Assembly: GCA_030430845.1 (NCBI GenBank)
Contig: JAUIKE010000003.1
Span: 43,621 to 107,620 of the forward strand
From: Bacteroidia bacterium
GTDB lineage: Bacteria; Bacteroidota; Bacteroidia; Chitinophagales; Saprospiraceae
Length of the DNA stretch: 64,000 bases
Direction of reading: 5' to 3'
Part shown: one piece after another, positions 9,249 to 19,163 of the stretch
Layout: each line of letters begins with the position of its first letter
How positions within the stretch are numbered: the first letter of the stretch is position 1
Made by a program: the position numbers and the translations under genes
Notes under the pieces: model-generated
What the model was told of the DNA's origin: nothing
The model's input: the letters and a program-made list of their open reading frames with translations, nothing else
Databases searched by the model: none

Positions 9249-11282
9249 TTAGTCTTTTTTGTGCACATCCACTACAGGGAACTGTGCAATCCGTAAAGTA
9301 GTACAACCATAGGGGATCAGAGTTATTTCTTCCTCAGGGGTGCCCAGTTCGCGATGCGGCCAGGGCGATTCCGGCAGTTTGCCGGCGCTTCCGTTGTAAA
9401 GCTTCCAATATGGAATTTTTTTGGCTTTTACGGTCAAACTGAGCGGGGCATTCTCCAGATTCCAGGGCATGTCTGAGACAGCGCCTGAGGAAGCAAGCTG
9501 GAAGGCCTCCGGCTTCAAGTGCTTCTTGGGAATACCATAATTCCAGGCAGAAGTGGGGTGAACTTCCCAATAACTGTGGTCCCAGGCCTCTTCCTTTACT
9601 TCTCGCCAGTCTTCGCCTATTTTCAGAGCATAAACCAAAGGACCTCGCTCTACTCCCAGTGATTTTTCGTACCACCTGGAAAGTCGTACATCCATCGGCA
9701 ATTTTAAAGTCACCCGATCTCCGTCTTTCCAGGTTCTTTCAAGTATGGCCATGCTTCCTGCCTCCCCTTCCGGCCCGGCCTGCCCATTGATCGTGATAAT
9801 CGGGTTTTCACACCAGCCGGGAATCCGCAGGTGGAAAGGGAAATTAAGTTCTGCCCCATTTGTCTGAAATTCAAAGCTGATCTCATCTTCGAAGGGGTAG
9901 TTCGTTTTTTCAACAAGCCTAATCTCTTTTCCCCCTTTTACTTTCACCCTGGCCTCAGAAGCTGCATAAACCATAGCTGCCACTCCCCCGTCGCGAGTCG
10001 CGTAAAACAGGCTTTGTACCAGCTTGGGCCAGCCCTGATGCATATTACTCACACAACACGGGTAGCCGGTGGTGACTCCAAATACCGTTCTTCCAAATCC
10101 GTCACAGTTGAAATTGCGGTATTCGTCGGTGATCAGCACCTGATTGACCTGTTGGAAGTATTGTTTGCGCATAAACTGATCGTCATGCTGCGTAGGTAAA
10201 ACATTGTAGGCTACTTTTTCCAGGTAGTCGGCAAAATAAACATCTCCGGTGATGGGAAGGATGTTTTCGAAGGAATACATCATTTCGACGGCCGAGCAAA
10301 GCTCAGAGCCTTGCGTGGGGTCGTTGCCGTGCAGCGCTTCATCGCCGCCGTACATACCGTTGACAAAGCCATGTACATCTCTCAGAGAGGCCAGGCCTTC
10401 TTTGACGGCTTCTACATATTTCTGATCGGGATTTTGCTGGTAATAGACTACTGGCTCCTTTAATCCCTGGGCTACATTGACGCAGTGCAGATCGGGAAAA
10501 GGATTGGCATTTCGGATCTTGCCCGAGCCGTAGGTGTCCGTCCAATCAAAGGTTTGCTGATGGAGTTTTTCTCCCAGTTCCAGCAGATAGTCTTCGCCGG
10601 TATGGTTGTACAGCCAATGTACCATGGCCAGGTTATCCCCTCCTCTTCTTTCGGCCCAGTACGTCCAATGGCCCAGAGGGAATTCATTCAGTTGTTCGTT
10701 TTGGAATCTAAAATAGCGGTCCATTAATTGCAGTACCCGCTCGTCCTGAGTAGCGGAATGGTATTGTTGTAATGCCTTGAGCATGACCATTTTGGGCCAC
10801 CAATCGCGTCGCTTATCCCGCTGGATACCTTCCTCCCGAGGAGGGGGTGTTTGGAAGGGTACGGGGCCGAAATAGCCGTCCTCCGTTTGGTTTTCCAGGC
10901 TCCAGTCGATCCATCGCTGTGCTTTGGCTTTTAGGGCCTCGTCGTTGAGAATGTAGGCCAGTGGAACCAGTCCGTCAATCCAGTAGGGGCCACGTTCCCA
11001 GCCGTCGCCGTCACCGCCGAGCCAGCCATTGCGGTCGCCGCATACTTTTTCATAAATGCTGTCCAGATCGCCGGTAAGTCCTTCGGCTTGTATTTCGAGC
11101 ATTTTGTTCAGCCAGCCTTTGGGTTGGATGTCCCCCAGGGGTAACTCCAGGTAGGGTTTGTCCACTAAAGGGGCCCGGTTGGCCAGGTAAAGGGCCGGCG
11201 CTTCCGGCTTATCAATGGCCATACATCCGGAAGTCAGCACCAGAATGGCCAGGATTACTAAATTGGTAGTATATCTTTTCAT
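9249..11282 (-). CDS. GH127-like glycoside hydrolase lipoprotein
   Basis: 677 residues with a lipobox (LTSGC, Cys20), so probably surface or periplasmic and membrane-anchored. It is a paralogue of the 5389-7404 product across the whole length, sharing GWLGGxGDGWERGPYWIDGL, WWPKMVMLK, RRGGDNL and QGLKEPxVYYQQNP. The GH127-type catalytic/zinc positions are present as E327-x-C329 (SELCSA) and C409-C410 (GYPCCVS). The lipobox here and the cleavable signal in the paralogue suggest different localisation of two related activities. It precedes the sulfatase at 7544 on the same strand. Likely role: removal of an arabinofuranose-like residue before or after desulfation; exact substrate unknown. Confidence 0.88.
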   Translation of the reverse strand: MKRYTTNLVILAILVLTSGCMAIDKPEAPALYLANRAPLVDKPYLELPLGDIQPKGWLNKMLEIQAEGLTGDLDSIYEKVCGDRNGWLGGDGDGWERGPYWIDGLVPLAYILNDEALKAKAQRWIDWSLENQTEDGYFGPVPFQTPPPREEGIQRDKRRDWWPKMVMLKALQQYHSATQDERVLQLMDRYFRFQNEQLNEFPLGHWTYWAERRGGDNLAMVHWLYNHTGEDYLLELGEKLHQQTFDWTDTYGSGKIRNANPFPDLHCVNVAQGLKEPVVYYQQNPDQKYVEAVKEGLASLRDVHGFVNGMYGGDEALHGNDPTQGSELCSAVEMMYSFENILPITGDVYFADYLEKVAYNVLPTQHDDQFMRKQYFQQVNQVLITDEYRNFNCDGFGRTVFGVTTGYPCCVSNMHQGWPKLVQSLFYATRDGGVAAMVYAASEARVKVKGGKEIRLVEKTNYPFEDEISFEFQTNGAELNFPFHLRIPGWCENPIITINGQAGPEGEAGSMAILERTWKDGDRVTLKLPMDVRLSRWYEKSLGVERGPLVYALKIGEDWREVKEEAWDHSYWEVHPTSAWNYGIPKKHLKPEAFQLASSGAVSDMPWNLENAPLSLTVKAKKIPYWKLYNGSAGKLPESPWPHRELGTPEEEITLIPYGCTTLRIAQFPVVDVHKKD

Positions 11283-11639
11283 GTTCGTTTATTTAAAAAT
11301 TAGGAGTATCCACTGATGCAGGCTCTGTAGTTTGTAGGAAAATTCATCAGCGCAATACTCCCAGGATTAATATTTTATTTGGGCGTTTTGGGTTCAGGGC
11401 TTTAGGTTAAAAACCGCCATCTTCATTGGCAATTGAACTTTTGGTTTCTGCAAGGAGTCTCCAACAGTTCGTCCCTTGTGACGCTCCGCTGGAGCTCCTT
11501 AGTTGGGGACCTCCTCGGCTGAGGGCTGACGCCCACCGTTACCGATGTATCGCCCCTCCGGAGCTCCTGTGCATTCAATACTTAGCAGCTCTGTCCTTCT
11601 TCGACCGCCAAAACCCAAGCGAAGGCGGTCCTTCGCCCT
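11283..11639. other. GC-richer spacer with inverted motifs
   Basis: 357 bases between two genes of the same strand. The middle part (about 11470-11630) is more GC-rich than other spacers and contains GGAGCTCC twice, plus an ACCGCC/GGCGGT pair around 11608-11630. A plus-strand frame extends through it into the antisense of the next gene but shows no protein signature. It may be a degenerate mobile-element remnant or a leader of the GH gene at 9249. Confidence 0.4.
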
Positions 11640-13250
11640 TCACTCAATCTTCTTCGGTAACACCTGATGGCTATAAGCCCACTCTTCCCATTTCCTTGTT
11701 AACTCCTCCATCAATTCGGGATATTGGGCGGCCAGGTCCGTCGTTTCTAGGCGATCGTTTTCCAGGTTATACAATTCCCAGTTGTCTTTATTTCGATGCT
11801 TGAGGGCTTTCCAGGGGCCCTTACTGATCGCATTTCGGTTCACATGTTCCCAGTACATATACTCGTGCTCTGTTTTTTCACCTTCGGTAAAAACCGGCAG
11901 CAGACTATTCCCTTCGAGGGGGAAGATCGATTGACCGTTGTGGAAGGTATTCGGGTAGGTAGCGCCGGCTATTTCCAGGAAAGTCGGCATGAGATCGATC
12001 AGGTAGGCCCGGTTATCCGTGATCTGGCCGGCCTGGCTTTTGATCTTGCCCGGCCAGTGGGCGATCAGGGGCGTATTGATGCCTCCTTCGCCTGGAAAGA
12101 CCTTGTAGGATTGAAAGGGCGTATTCGACATATTGGCCCAGGCCCGGCCGTAGGAGACGGCTCCCCAGAGGCTGGGGTTGTTAATGTCCTCCAACTTGCC
12201 GCTGCCCAGTTCGGAGTACTCGGCGCAAGCCCCGTTATCGGATAGAAACACGATCAGAGTATTGTCCAGCGTTGCTGTTTTTTCCAAATACTCCAGGATT
12301 TTCCCTACATTATAATCCACGCTGTAAACCTGTGCGGCATACACAGCCATGCGATAATCCGATTCGGTTTTTTGCTGTTCTGTCAGGTCGTCCCAGGCCC
12401 GGACGGTCGTATCACGGAAGGGCTTCCAATCCTGATCGAACAGGCCTAGCTTTTGTTGCTTGCGATAGCGTTCCATACGCAGGCTGTCCCAGCCTTGACG
12501 GTACTTACCTACAAACTTTTCAATGTCTTCTTCCTTGGCCTGCAAGGGCCAATGGGGGGCGTTGTAAGCCAGGTATAGGAAATAGGGTTGTTCATCCTTT
12601 TGCTCTTTTATGAATTTCAAAGCATAGTCGGTAAAGGCATCGGTCGTATAATAAGCCGTATCCGGAGCGGGCAGGCTGTCGTTCATATAGGTCAGGCCGC
12701 GCAGGCCCTCAGGCTTGAAATAGCTGCTGGCTCCAGCCAGGATACCATAATATTTTTCGAACCCGCGTTGTAAAGGGCGGTGCTCCGGCTGGTGAAAGCC
12801 CACATGCCATTTGCCGGTCATGTAGGTGTGGTAGCCCGACTGTTGCAGTGCCTCTGCCATCGTCACACAATTTTCATTTAGATGTCCAATATAACCCGGC
12901 GTTCCCCAGTCTTTAAAAGCATCCGGGTTCGCAGGGGCTGCAGCCATCGTACCTATTCCGGTTTGGTGTTGGAACAAGCCTGTTAGCAGGCTGGCTCTAG
13001 TGGGGCAACAGCGGGAGGTGTTGTAAAACTGAGTAAACCGCAAGCCTCCTGCCGCCAGTCGATCAATATTAGGCGTGGGGATCTCCCCACCATAACAGCC
13101 GATGTCGGAATAGCCCATGTCATCTACCAGGATGAGGATGATATTGGGAGGAGCCTGTCGGGAATCGTTTTCGCAACCCATGATCAGACATCCTCCCAAA
13201 AGTAGAAGCGGTAAATACGCTAGTTTGATGAAATGTATTTTGTGTTTCAT
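11640..13250 (-). CDS. Arylsulfatase-like S1 sulfatase lipoprotein
   Basis: 536 residues with a hydrophobic N-terminus and two possible lipobox cysteines (Cys21 in LLGGC, Cys26 in LIMGC). Sulfatase motifs: NIILILVDDMGYSDIGCYGG, formylglycine motif C81-C-P-T-R85, TGKWHVGFHQPEHRP, and LIVFLSDNGACAE near the C-terminal half. It belongs to the CCPxR group together with 7544, 13299 and 24062. The start lies 49 bases after the stop of the sulfatase at 13299, which itself follows the sulfatase at 14966 by 5 bases, so three sulfatases form one unit. Confidence 0.93.
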   Translation of the reverse strand: MKHKIHFIKLAYLPLLLLGGCLIMGCENDSRQAPPNIILILVDDMGYSDIGCYGGEIPTPNIDRLAAGGLRFTQFYNTSRCCPTRASLLTGLFQHQTGIGTMAAAPANPDAFKDWGTPGYIGHLNENCVTMAEALQQSGYHTYMTGKWHVGFHQPEHRPLQRGFEKYYGILAGASSYFKPEGLRGLTYMNDSLPAPDTAYYTTDAFTDYALKFIKEQKDEQPYFLYLAYNAPHWPLQAKEEDIEKFVGKYRQGWDSLRMERYRKQQKLGLFDQDWKPFRDTTVRAWDDLTEQQKTESDYRMAVYAAQVYSVDYNVGKILEYLEKTATLDNTLIVFLSDNGACAEYSELGSGKLEDINNPSLWGAVSYGRAWANMSNTPFQSYKVFPGEGGINTPLIAHWPGKIKSQAGQITDNRAYLIDLMPTFLEIAGATYPNTFHNGQSIFPLEGNSLLPVFTEGEKTEHEYMYWEHVNRNAISKGPWKALKHRNKDNWELYNLENDRLETTDLAAQYPELMEELTRKWEEWAYSHQVLPKKIE

Positions 13251-13298
13251 TGTTTGACACGGATTTTCACGGATTTATACTGTTTTGATTCTTGGGGC

Positions 13299-14960
13299 TT
13301 AATTATTTTCTTCAGAGTGATTTTTTGTTTCTCTATTCGGGAAAACCTTGCTGTCCCAGGCCCATTCGGTCCAGTTTTCTTGTAAACGGTTGACCGTTTC
13401 GGGGAATTGAGCAGCGAGGTCGTGTTCCTCAACCGGGTCTTCTTTTAAATTGAAGAGCTGCCATTTGTCCAGCGGCCTGCTGTACACCAACTTCCAGTCC
13501 CCGTCTCGAATGGCTTTGTTACCGAGATGTTCCCAATACATTTTGCGATCGGGTGCTTGTCCATTTTGTTTGATAAGCGGGATCAGGCTATGGCCCTGGA
13601 CGGGCAGGATGGAGTTTCCCTGGTACTCCTGTGGATACATCTGTCCGGCGGCGGCCAGGATGGTCGGCATCAGGTCAGGCAGATAGGCAGGCGTACGGAC
13701 GATCTCGCCGGGCCGTTGGATGCCTTTGGGCCAGTGTACGATGAGCGGAGTGGCAATGCCGCCTTCTTCGGTACTTCTTTTGTACATTCTAAATGGGGTG
13801 TTCTGTAGGTTGGCCCAGTTCAGACCAACACTTTGGAAGGTGTTTTCGGGACCAGGCATTACATCAGGCCGGTTAGATATATGGATAGTATCCCCGGCAG
13901 AGGTCCGACCGCCGCCGGTCAGGCGACTGACGAAATTGTACCAGCCCATGGTAATTTCTTCGGCACAGCCGCCGTTATCGGAAAGGAAAAGAATTAGGGT
14001 ATTGTCCAATACTTCGTTTTTTTCCAAAGCCTCCACAATGCGTCCGATTTGCTGATCCATCAGCCAAAGTTGAGCAGCATATACCTCCATTTTGCGTTTT
14101 TCCCAGTCTTTGTGGACTTCTTCTTCCCAGGCAGGTATCAGGGAATCTCTTTTGGAGAGGGTGAAGTGGTCTTCCAGCAAACCCATTTTTTTCATGCGCT
14201 CAAAACGTTTTTTTCTCAACACATCCCAACCTTCATCAAAAGCACCTTCGAATTTTTGTATAGCCGTATCCGGAGCATGCAGCGGGAAGTGAGGCGCAGT
14301 AAAGGCGACGTATGAAAAAAACGGGCCGGCAGGTTTTTCCTTTAAATGCTCCTGAATGTACTCAATGGTATGATCGGCGATCTGCTCCGTGTAGTAAAAA
14401 TCTTCGGCATAGGTCGTTAACTGATTGTCTTCCATCAGTCGATCCGGATGGAAAAAGTTACCTCCGCCGTTTAGCGTACCGAAAAAGCGGTCAAATCCTC
14501 TTTGTATCGGCCAGTTGCGCTGACGGCTGGTGTCAGCGGTCAGGTGCCATTTGCCGGCCATGTAGGTCCCGTACCCTCCTGGTTTTAAGGCCTCTGCAAT
14601 GGTGACGCATTCGCCGGATATCTCTCCCATATAGCCCGGCAGGCCTGATTGGTCTCCGTTCATCCCTCCCAATCCGCTTTGATGGGGATGAAGGCCGGTC
14701 ATCAATGAAGCCCTCGAAGGGCAACATCTGGCGCCATTATAAAACTGCGTAAATCGAAGGCCCTGGTGCGCCAATGCGTCCAAATGGGGAGTTGGGATTT
14801 CACCGCCATAGCAAGACAGATCCGAATAGCCCATATCATCGGCCACGATGAGCAGGATGTTTGGGAGCTCAGACTTTGGCGCTGTTCGGGGCGTACAGGA
14901 AAGCATCCCCCAACAGCACACAAAGAGTACGTATTCAACAAATTTTCGTAAAACGCTCAT
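13299..14960 (-). CDS. Arylsulfatase-like S1 sulfatase lipoprotein
   Basis: 553 residues. The N-terminus has a lipoprotein signal (CCWGMLSC, Cys22). Motifs: NILLIVADDMGYSDLSCYGG, formylglycine motif C79-C-P-S-R83, GKWHLTADTSRQRN and TLILFLSDNGGCAEE. Compared with 11640 it has an insertion after the DNGGCAE block (VSRLTGGGRTSAGDT), which may shape substrate binding. The stop of the upstream sulfatase (14966) lies 5 bases before this start, so translation is probably coupled. Second gene of a three-sulfatase run. Confidence 0.93.
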   Translation of the reverse strand: MSVLRKFVEYVLFVCCWGMLSCTPRTAPKSELPNILLIVADDMGYSDLSCYGGEIPTPHLDALAHQGLRFTQFYNGARCCPSRASLMTGLHPHQSGLGGMNGDQSGLPGYMGEISGECVTIAEALKPGGYGTYMAGKWHLTADTSRQRNWPIQRGFDRFFGTLNGGGNFFHPDRLMEDNQLTTYAEDFYYTEQIADHTIEYIQEHLKEKPAGPFFSYVAFTAPHFPLHAPDTAIQKFEGAFDEGWDVLRKKRFERMKKMGLLEDHFTLSKRDSLIPAWEEEVHKDWEKRKMEVYAAQLWLMDQQIGRIVEALEKNEVLDNTLILFLSDNGGCAEEITMGWYNFVSRLTGGGRTSAGDTIHISNRPDVMPGPENTFQSVGLNWANLQNTPFRMYKRSTEEGGIATPLIVHWPKGIQRPGEIVRTPAYLPDLMPTILAAAGQMYPQEYQGNSILPVQGHSLIPLIKQNGQAPDRKMYWEHLGNKAIRDGDWKLVYSRPLDKWQLFNLKEDPVEEHDLAAQFPETVNRLQENWTEWAWDSKVFPNRETKNHSEENN

Positions 14961-14965
14961 ATTTT

Positions 14966-16603
14966 CTATTCAAACGGCTTCAGTTTTTTCACAATAGCGG
15001 CTGCCTCTTTACCGGTTACGCCTGGCTTCTCATCCGGAATATTGGCCAGCCTTTTATACTCATTGGTGTATCTTTTCCAGTACTTATTGACCTGTGCGGT
15101 ATCTCCAAGCTCGGCATACCATTGCAAGGGATCCTCATTAACTGAAGTACCATTCGCTCTTTCTCTGCGCCAGTTTACAAGCCGTCCGCTCAGATCCTCC
15201 ATGATCATTTGATGACCTTCTTCCCCGGCCAGATTTTTATGGCACATGGGGTCTTTTCGGAGGTCATACAGCTCTATTTCTTTGCTGATGTGATGAACGC
15301 CCATCAACCAGTCTTTGGTCATGATCGAGCTCACCAGGGCACTTTCAATCACTACGCAGTCGTGGACTTCCGCCTTTTGAGTGCGCAGCATGGGCACCAG
15401 GCTGGACCCTTCCGTTTGAGGAATATTTTCCATCCCCGCCAGTTCCATAAAGGTGGCGTATACATCGGCATGCGAGGAAAAATTATCTCGTTTCCCAGGT
15501 TTTACAAAGCCCGGATACCAGACGATGAAGGGCACGATAGACTGGGTGGGAAAAGGACTTCCCTTGTGCAGCATTTCGTTGTCAAACAAGGCGCTGCCAT
15601 GATCGGCAGAGAAAACGATGATGGTATTTTCCAATAGGTCTTTTTTCTCCAATTCTGTCACCACCTGTGCCAGTTGCTCATCGATGTAACTGAGCATTCC
15701 GTAATGAGCAGCCCGTACCTTGCGGCGCAAGTCCTTTTGTGCTGTAGCATTAAGGGTATCATGGTACTGCATGAGTCCGCCGCCGTATCCGTATCGGTGG
15801 CGGGTATAATCGATCGGTTTTTGATCTATTTCCCCTTTGGTGAAATCGGCCTCCGGTAAATCTTCCATTTCCCGGTAAATGCCGGCATATCTTTCCGGTG
15901 CATTCCAGGGATTGTGCGGGCCGGTAAAGGAGACCCACATAAACCAAGGATTGTCTTTTTTGATGATGTCCTTTTGAATTGCTTCCCGGGTTTTTATCCC
16001 CACAAAAGCATCCGGGTGTAGTTTTTCATCCAAATCCCAGTCGAAATATCCCATGCCCGGCGGGATGTTAGGATCCTTATGCTTGGCATTTTTGATGGCT
16101 TGCCTGCTGGAGCCATGTTCTGCCAGGTAAGCTTCGTAATCATCATCGCGATAGTTTCGATCTTTTCCTTCCAGTGTGACTCGGTAGTCATAGTCGTAAT
16201 CCGCCTTAAAGGGATGAAAATGCATTTTCCCGATACCAACGGTGGTATAGCCCTGTTTCTTCAGCTCTGTTATTAAAAAAGGCTTCCCTTCTTTTTTGAT
16301 GGGAATAGCGTTGTTGTCCCAGAGATTATGGCTATGGGGATAAGCTCCGGTCACGATGGTGGCGCGGGCCGGCATACAGATCGGGCTTACGCTCGAGTGC
16401 CGGGTGAAGACGGCCCCTTCCCTGCTCCATTTTTCTACGGTGGGCATTTGGATGAAGGGAGCGCCCACGGTAGGCATGTCTACTCCTCTGGTGTAATCGG
16501 TAGTGATGAAAAGGATATTAGGTTTTTCCGGCAGCTCATTTTTTTCATTACATGACAAAAGGAAAAAAAGCAGCGGAAAAATCCCTATAAATTCAAGTTT
16601 CAT
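14966..16603 (-). CDS. S1-family sulfatase lipoprotein (CxPAR type)
   Basis: The frame is open from 16708, but the upstream part overlaps a hairpin that ends the previous transcription unit. I therefore choose the ATG at 16603, which directly yields a lipoprotein signal (MKLEFIGIFPLLFFLLSC, Cys18) and a 545-residue protein. The metal motif is NILFITTDYTRG and the formylglycine motif is C76-M-P-A-R80, followed by TIVTGAYPHSHNLWDN. IGKMHFHP and VFSADHGSALFD are further sulfatase blocks. It is distinct from the CCPSR group and closer to choline-sulfatase/phosphonate-monoester-like S1 members, though I cannot assign the subfamily. First gene of a three-sulfatase run. Confidence 0.9.
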   Translation of the reverse strand: MKLEFIGIFPLLFFLLSCNEKNELPEKPNILFITTDYTRGVDMPTVGAPFIQMPTVEKWSREGAVFTRHSSVSPICMPARATIVTGAYPHSHNLWDNNAIPIKKEGKPFLITELKKQGYTTVGIGKMHFHPFKADYDYDYRVTLEGKDRNYRDDDYEAYLAEHGSSRQAIKNAKHKDPNIPPGMGYFDWDLDEKLHPDAFVGIKTREAIQKDIIKKDNPWFMWVSFTGPHNPWNAPERYAGIYREMEDLPEADFTKGEIDQKPIDYTRHRYGYGGGLMQYHDTLNATAQKDLRRKVRAAHYGMLSYIDEQLAQVVTELEKKDLLENTIIVFSADHGSALFDNEMLHKGSPFPTQSIVPFIVWYPGFVKPGKRDNFSSHADVYATFMELAGMENIPQTEGSSLVPMLRTQKAEVHDCVVIESALVSSIMTKDWLMGVHHISKEIELYDLRKDPMCHKNLAGEEGHQMIMEDLSGRLVNWRRERANGTSVNEDPLQWYAELGDTAQVNKYWKRYTNEYKRLANIPDEKPGVTGKEAAAIVKKLKPFE

Positions 16604-16643
16604 TCTCAACCCTATACTTATCATATTTTTATGATTTTTCTTT

Positions 16644-16690
16644 AAGGGTTTGTGTAAAAAGTCCTTCGGCCTTTTCCCCCAACCCCTTAA
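16644..16690 (-). terminator. Imperfect hairpin after GH127 gene, GGGTTTGTGTAAAAA type
   Basis: An AAGGGTTTGTGTAAAAAGTCC segment and a GGCCTTTTCCCCCAACCCCTT segment flank TTC and pair imperfectly. The hairpin lies 20 bases past the stop of the GH127 gene ending at 16710. The left arm is a member of a recurring motif also seen near 42959, 57463 and 45953. Confidence 0.5.
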
Positions 16691-16709
16691 AAGGATCATT
16701 ATGCTCAAT

Positions 16710-19106
16710 CTACTTTACTTCCCATTCATACAAGCCCGCAGATTTCTCTCCATTAACCAGTTCCAGTTTCATGGCCTTGGTTTTTACCTTCGGAAAGCTT
16801 ACCCGGCTGGGTTTCCCATCCTCATTCACTGGATAGCTGCTCACTTTTACCGGCACCCAATCCCCGTTTTTCTGATAATACAGCTTCCAGGAAAGCGGAT
16901 AGATCACCCCCCCGTCATTGCTTTTGAACCAATAAACCGTACTTTCTGAGATTTCAGCCTCCTCCGGAAACTCATAGGTGATCCAGCCGGTAGATTCCTT
17001 GATCGGCCACCAGTTGAAGTTGGTGACTTCCAGCGTAGGATTGTTATTGGGTTTGATCAGATCGTTTACAGCGTGCAGAGCTCCAGCCCGGCGATCTTTC
17101 GAGGTGGCGACTTTGCTGCGGGAAGCTAAGCTAGGATAAGGCCTGGGGGCTGCGGCTTTTTCCTCAGCCGGAATCCAAACCAGCATATCAGAAGCACCTC
17201 GGTTGGCCCATGCATAGTAAGGAATAGCCTTAAACGGAATGCTCTGCTTATCAATCTTCCCCTTTGCATTTTCCAGCAGCGCATCAGCCTGTCCATGAAT
17301 GGTCATGACACCGCCCAGCAAGTCTTTTTCATAGACCAGTTGGAAATCCTGCTTTCCATCTAAAAGCAGATTTGTGGCATAGCCCAGATTATCCACACTT
17401 TCGACACAGAACACCACAGGCCCGGCCTGCAAGGCAATCCGGTTTTGATTGGTAGGGATCTCGGAGTGCGACTGGATGGTGCGTACCTCATAAGGGAAAT
17501 CGATCTGCACCAGGTCTCCCTTTTTCCAGCTTTGCTCTACTACCGCATATCCTTTTTCCATGGTATACTCAACCGCTTTGCCATTGACGCGAATGATGGT
17601 TTTCCGGGAAGGGCCGGCAGTGAACGAGTAGAGATCAGAGGGAACGGGACGCTCACTCGCCCAACCCGGAATTCTGATATGCAATGGGAAGCGTGTTGTG
17701 TTATCGCTGTTGATCTTGAGTTCTACCTGGCCGGACCAGGGGATCTGGCTACTTTGTTCGACCCTTACTTTTTGTCCTTTTATGTCGAACTCAGACTGGC
17801 TGGAGATGAACAAATTCACATAGAGTTTTTCTTCATCTTGTGCATAGATATAGCCTGGCACCGCAGGCAGGTAACGCGCCACGTTTGATGGGCAGCAAGA
17901 CGTGTTGAACCATTCGCTGCGCTGCGTTTTGCCCCTGGCCTCCATGCGGTTGGGGTAGAAAAATTCATCGCCGCCCAGCGATACGCCCGACAGTACATTG
18001 TTGTACAAAGAGCGTTCCAGGACGTCCACATACTTGGCATCTCCGTGCATGAGGAACAGCCGGTAGTTCCAGAATACATTGGCAATGGCCGCGCAGGTTT
18101 CGTTGTAAGCGCGCAGGTTGGGTAGTTCGTACTCGCCACCGAATCCTTCATGGCCGCCGGCAGCGCCGATGCCTCCGATGATGTACAATTTAGCATCTAC
18201 GATATCATGCCACAGATTGTCCATGGCTTCGACATAAGCTACGTCGCCGGTCAGGGCGGCGATGTCAGCCATGCCTGCGTACATGTATACGGCCCGCACG
18301 GAATGCCCGACTGCCTCGTCCTGTTCGGTCACTTTCTTGTGTGATTGATTGTAAGTTGTTTTGTGTTCATTCTCCCCTCTTTTATCGAGGAAAAACTTGG
18401 CCAGGTTGAGGTACCTTTTTTCGCCGGTAGCATTGTACAATTTAACCAGTCCTACTTCGATTTCCTGGTGGCCGGGCACAACTTCTCGTTTGCCCCAGCC
18501 GAATTCCTTATCGACCAGATCGGCATTTTTGATAGCAATGTCCAGGAAACTACGTTTGCCGGTGGCTTCGAAATGAGCCACAGCTGCCTCGTACATATGC
18601 CCCACGTTGTAGAGTTCGTGCGAGCCCTGTTCGATGGCTTCCCAGCGCCTGGCTTTGGAATCGCGATGCTCCTCCGAATCGCCGAGGATGGTTTTTACAG
18701 TGTACAGGTAGCCGTCCTCTTCCTGGGCTTCTCCTACATAGTAAATGAGCTTATCCAGGTAAGCTTCCAGTTCAGGGTCGGGATGCTCGGCCAGGGCGTA
18801 GGCAGCTCCTTCCATTACTTTAAATACATCTGAGTCATCATACCCCCTTCGAGTATTGAAGGTCCCTTCTTCCAGGCCTCCAGCCACTTTGAAGTTTTTG
18901 ATACGGCCCGTTTCTTCGCTTCGTTGAAAAGCGATGGGGATGGTAACTTCCCGGTTGGTTTCTATGCGTTCTTTCCAGAAGGCATCTTTGATGGTCACAT
19001 CTGTAAAAGGGACCGGATTAATCGGATAATAGGAATCTTGAGAAAACCCGGTTTTCCCTATAATAATTAAGCAAAAGGTCAGTAGGACCTGAATTGATCT
19101 TAGCAT
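16710..19106 (-). CDS. GH127 beta-L-arabinofuranosidase-like enzyme with C-terminal carbohydrate-binding-like domain
   Basis: 798 residues with a signal peptide (1-22, IGKTGFSQ). The catalytic part (about 30-640) is canonical GH127. A Glu at 320 (HEGFGGEYELPN) sits 16 residues before E336-T-C338, and C404-C405 lies in TSCCPSN. These match the acid/base Glu, the Zn-binding Glu and Cys, and the nucleophile Cys pair of characterised GH127 enzymes in order and spacing. The last about 110 residues (FNWWPIKESTGWITYEF to the end) look like an F5/8C- or CBM32-like beta-sandwich. The enzyme probably releases terminal beta-L-arabinofuranose in the periplasm. It lies downstream of SusC/SusD but is separated from them by a terminator-like hairpin. 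Confidence 0.92.
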   Translation of the reverse strand: MLRSIQVLLTFCLIIIGKTGFSQDSYYPINPVPFTDVTIKDAFWKERIETNREVTIPIAFQRSEETGRIKNFKVAGGLEEGTFNTRRGYDDSDVFKVMEGAAYALAEHPDPELEAYLDKLIYYVGEAQEEDGYLYTVKTILGDSEEHRDSKARRWEAIEQGSHELYNVGHMYEAAVAHFEATGKRSFLDIAIKNADLVDKEFGWGKREVVPGHQEIEVGLVKLYNATGEKRYLNLAKFFLDKRGENEHKTTYNQSHKKVTEQDEAVGHSVRAVYMYAGMADIAALTGDVAYVEAMDNLWHDIVDAKLYIIGGIGAAGGHEGFGGEYELPNLRAYNETCAAIANVFWNYRLFLMHGDAKYVDVLERSLYNNVLSGVSLGGDEFFYPNRMEARGKTQRSEWFNTSCCPSNVARYLPAVPGYIYAQDEEKLYVNLFISSQSEFDIKGQKVRVEQSSQIPWSGQVELKINSDNTTRFPLHIRIPGWASERPVPSDLYSFTAGPSRKTIIRVNGKAVEYTMEKGYAVVEQSWKKGDLVQIDFPYEVRTIQSHSEIPTNQNRIALQAGPVVFCVESVDNLGYATNLLLDGKQDFQLVYEKDLLGGVMTIHGQADALLENAKGKIDKQSIPFKAIPYYAWANRGASDMLVWIPAEEKAAAPRPYPSLASRSKVATSKDRRAGALHAVNDLIKPNNNPTLEVTNFNWWPIKESTGWITYEFPEEAEISESTVYWFKSNDGGVIYPLSWKLYYQKNGDWVPVKVSSYPVNEDGKPSRVSFPKVKTKAMKLELVNGEKSAGLYEWEVK

Positions 19107-19163
19107 TGGTTCATTATTTTTTATTAAGCTGGTTGACGGCGAGCCGCCTCCGTCTGTTCATGT

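Noticed and set aside
11426..11803. 125-aa plus-strand frame across the spacer before the sulfatase
   Set aside because: Low-complexity shadow extending antisense into the sulfatase gene, with no domain, signal or plausible composition.
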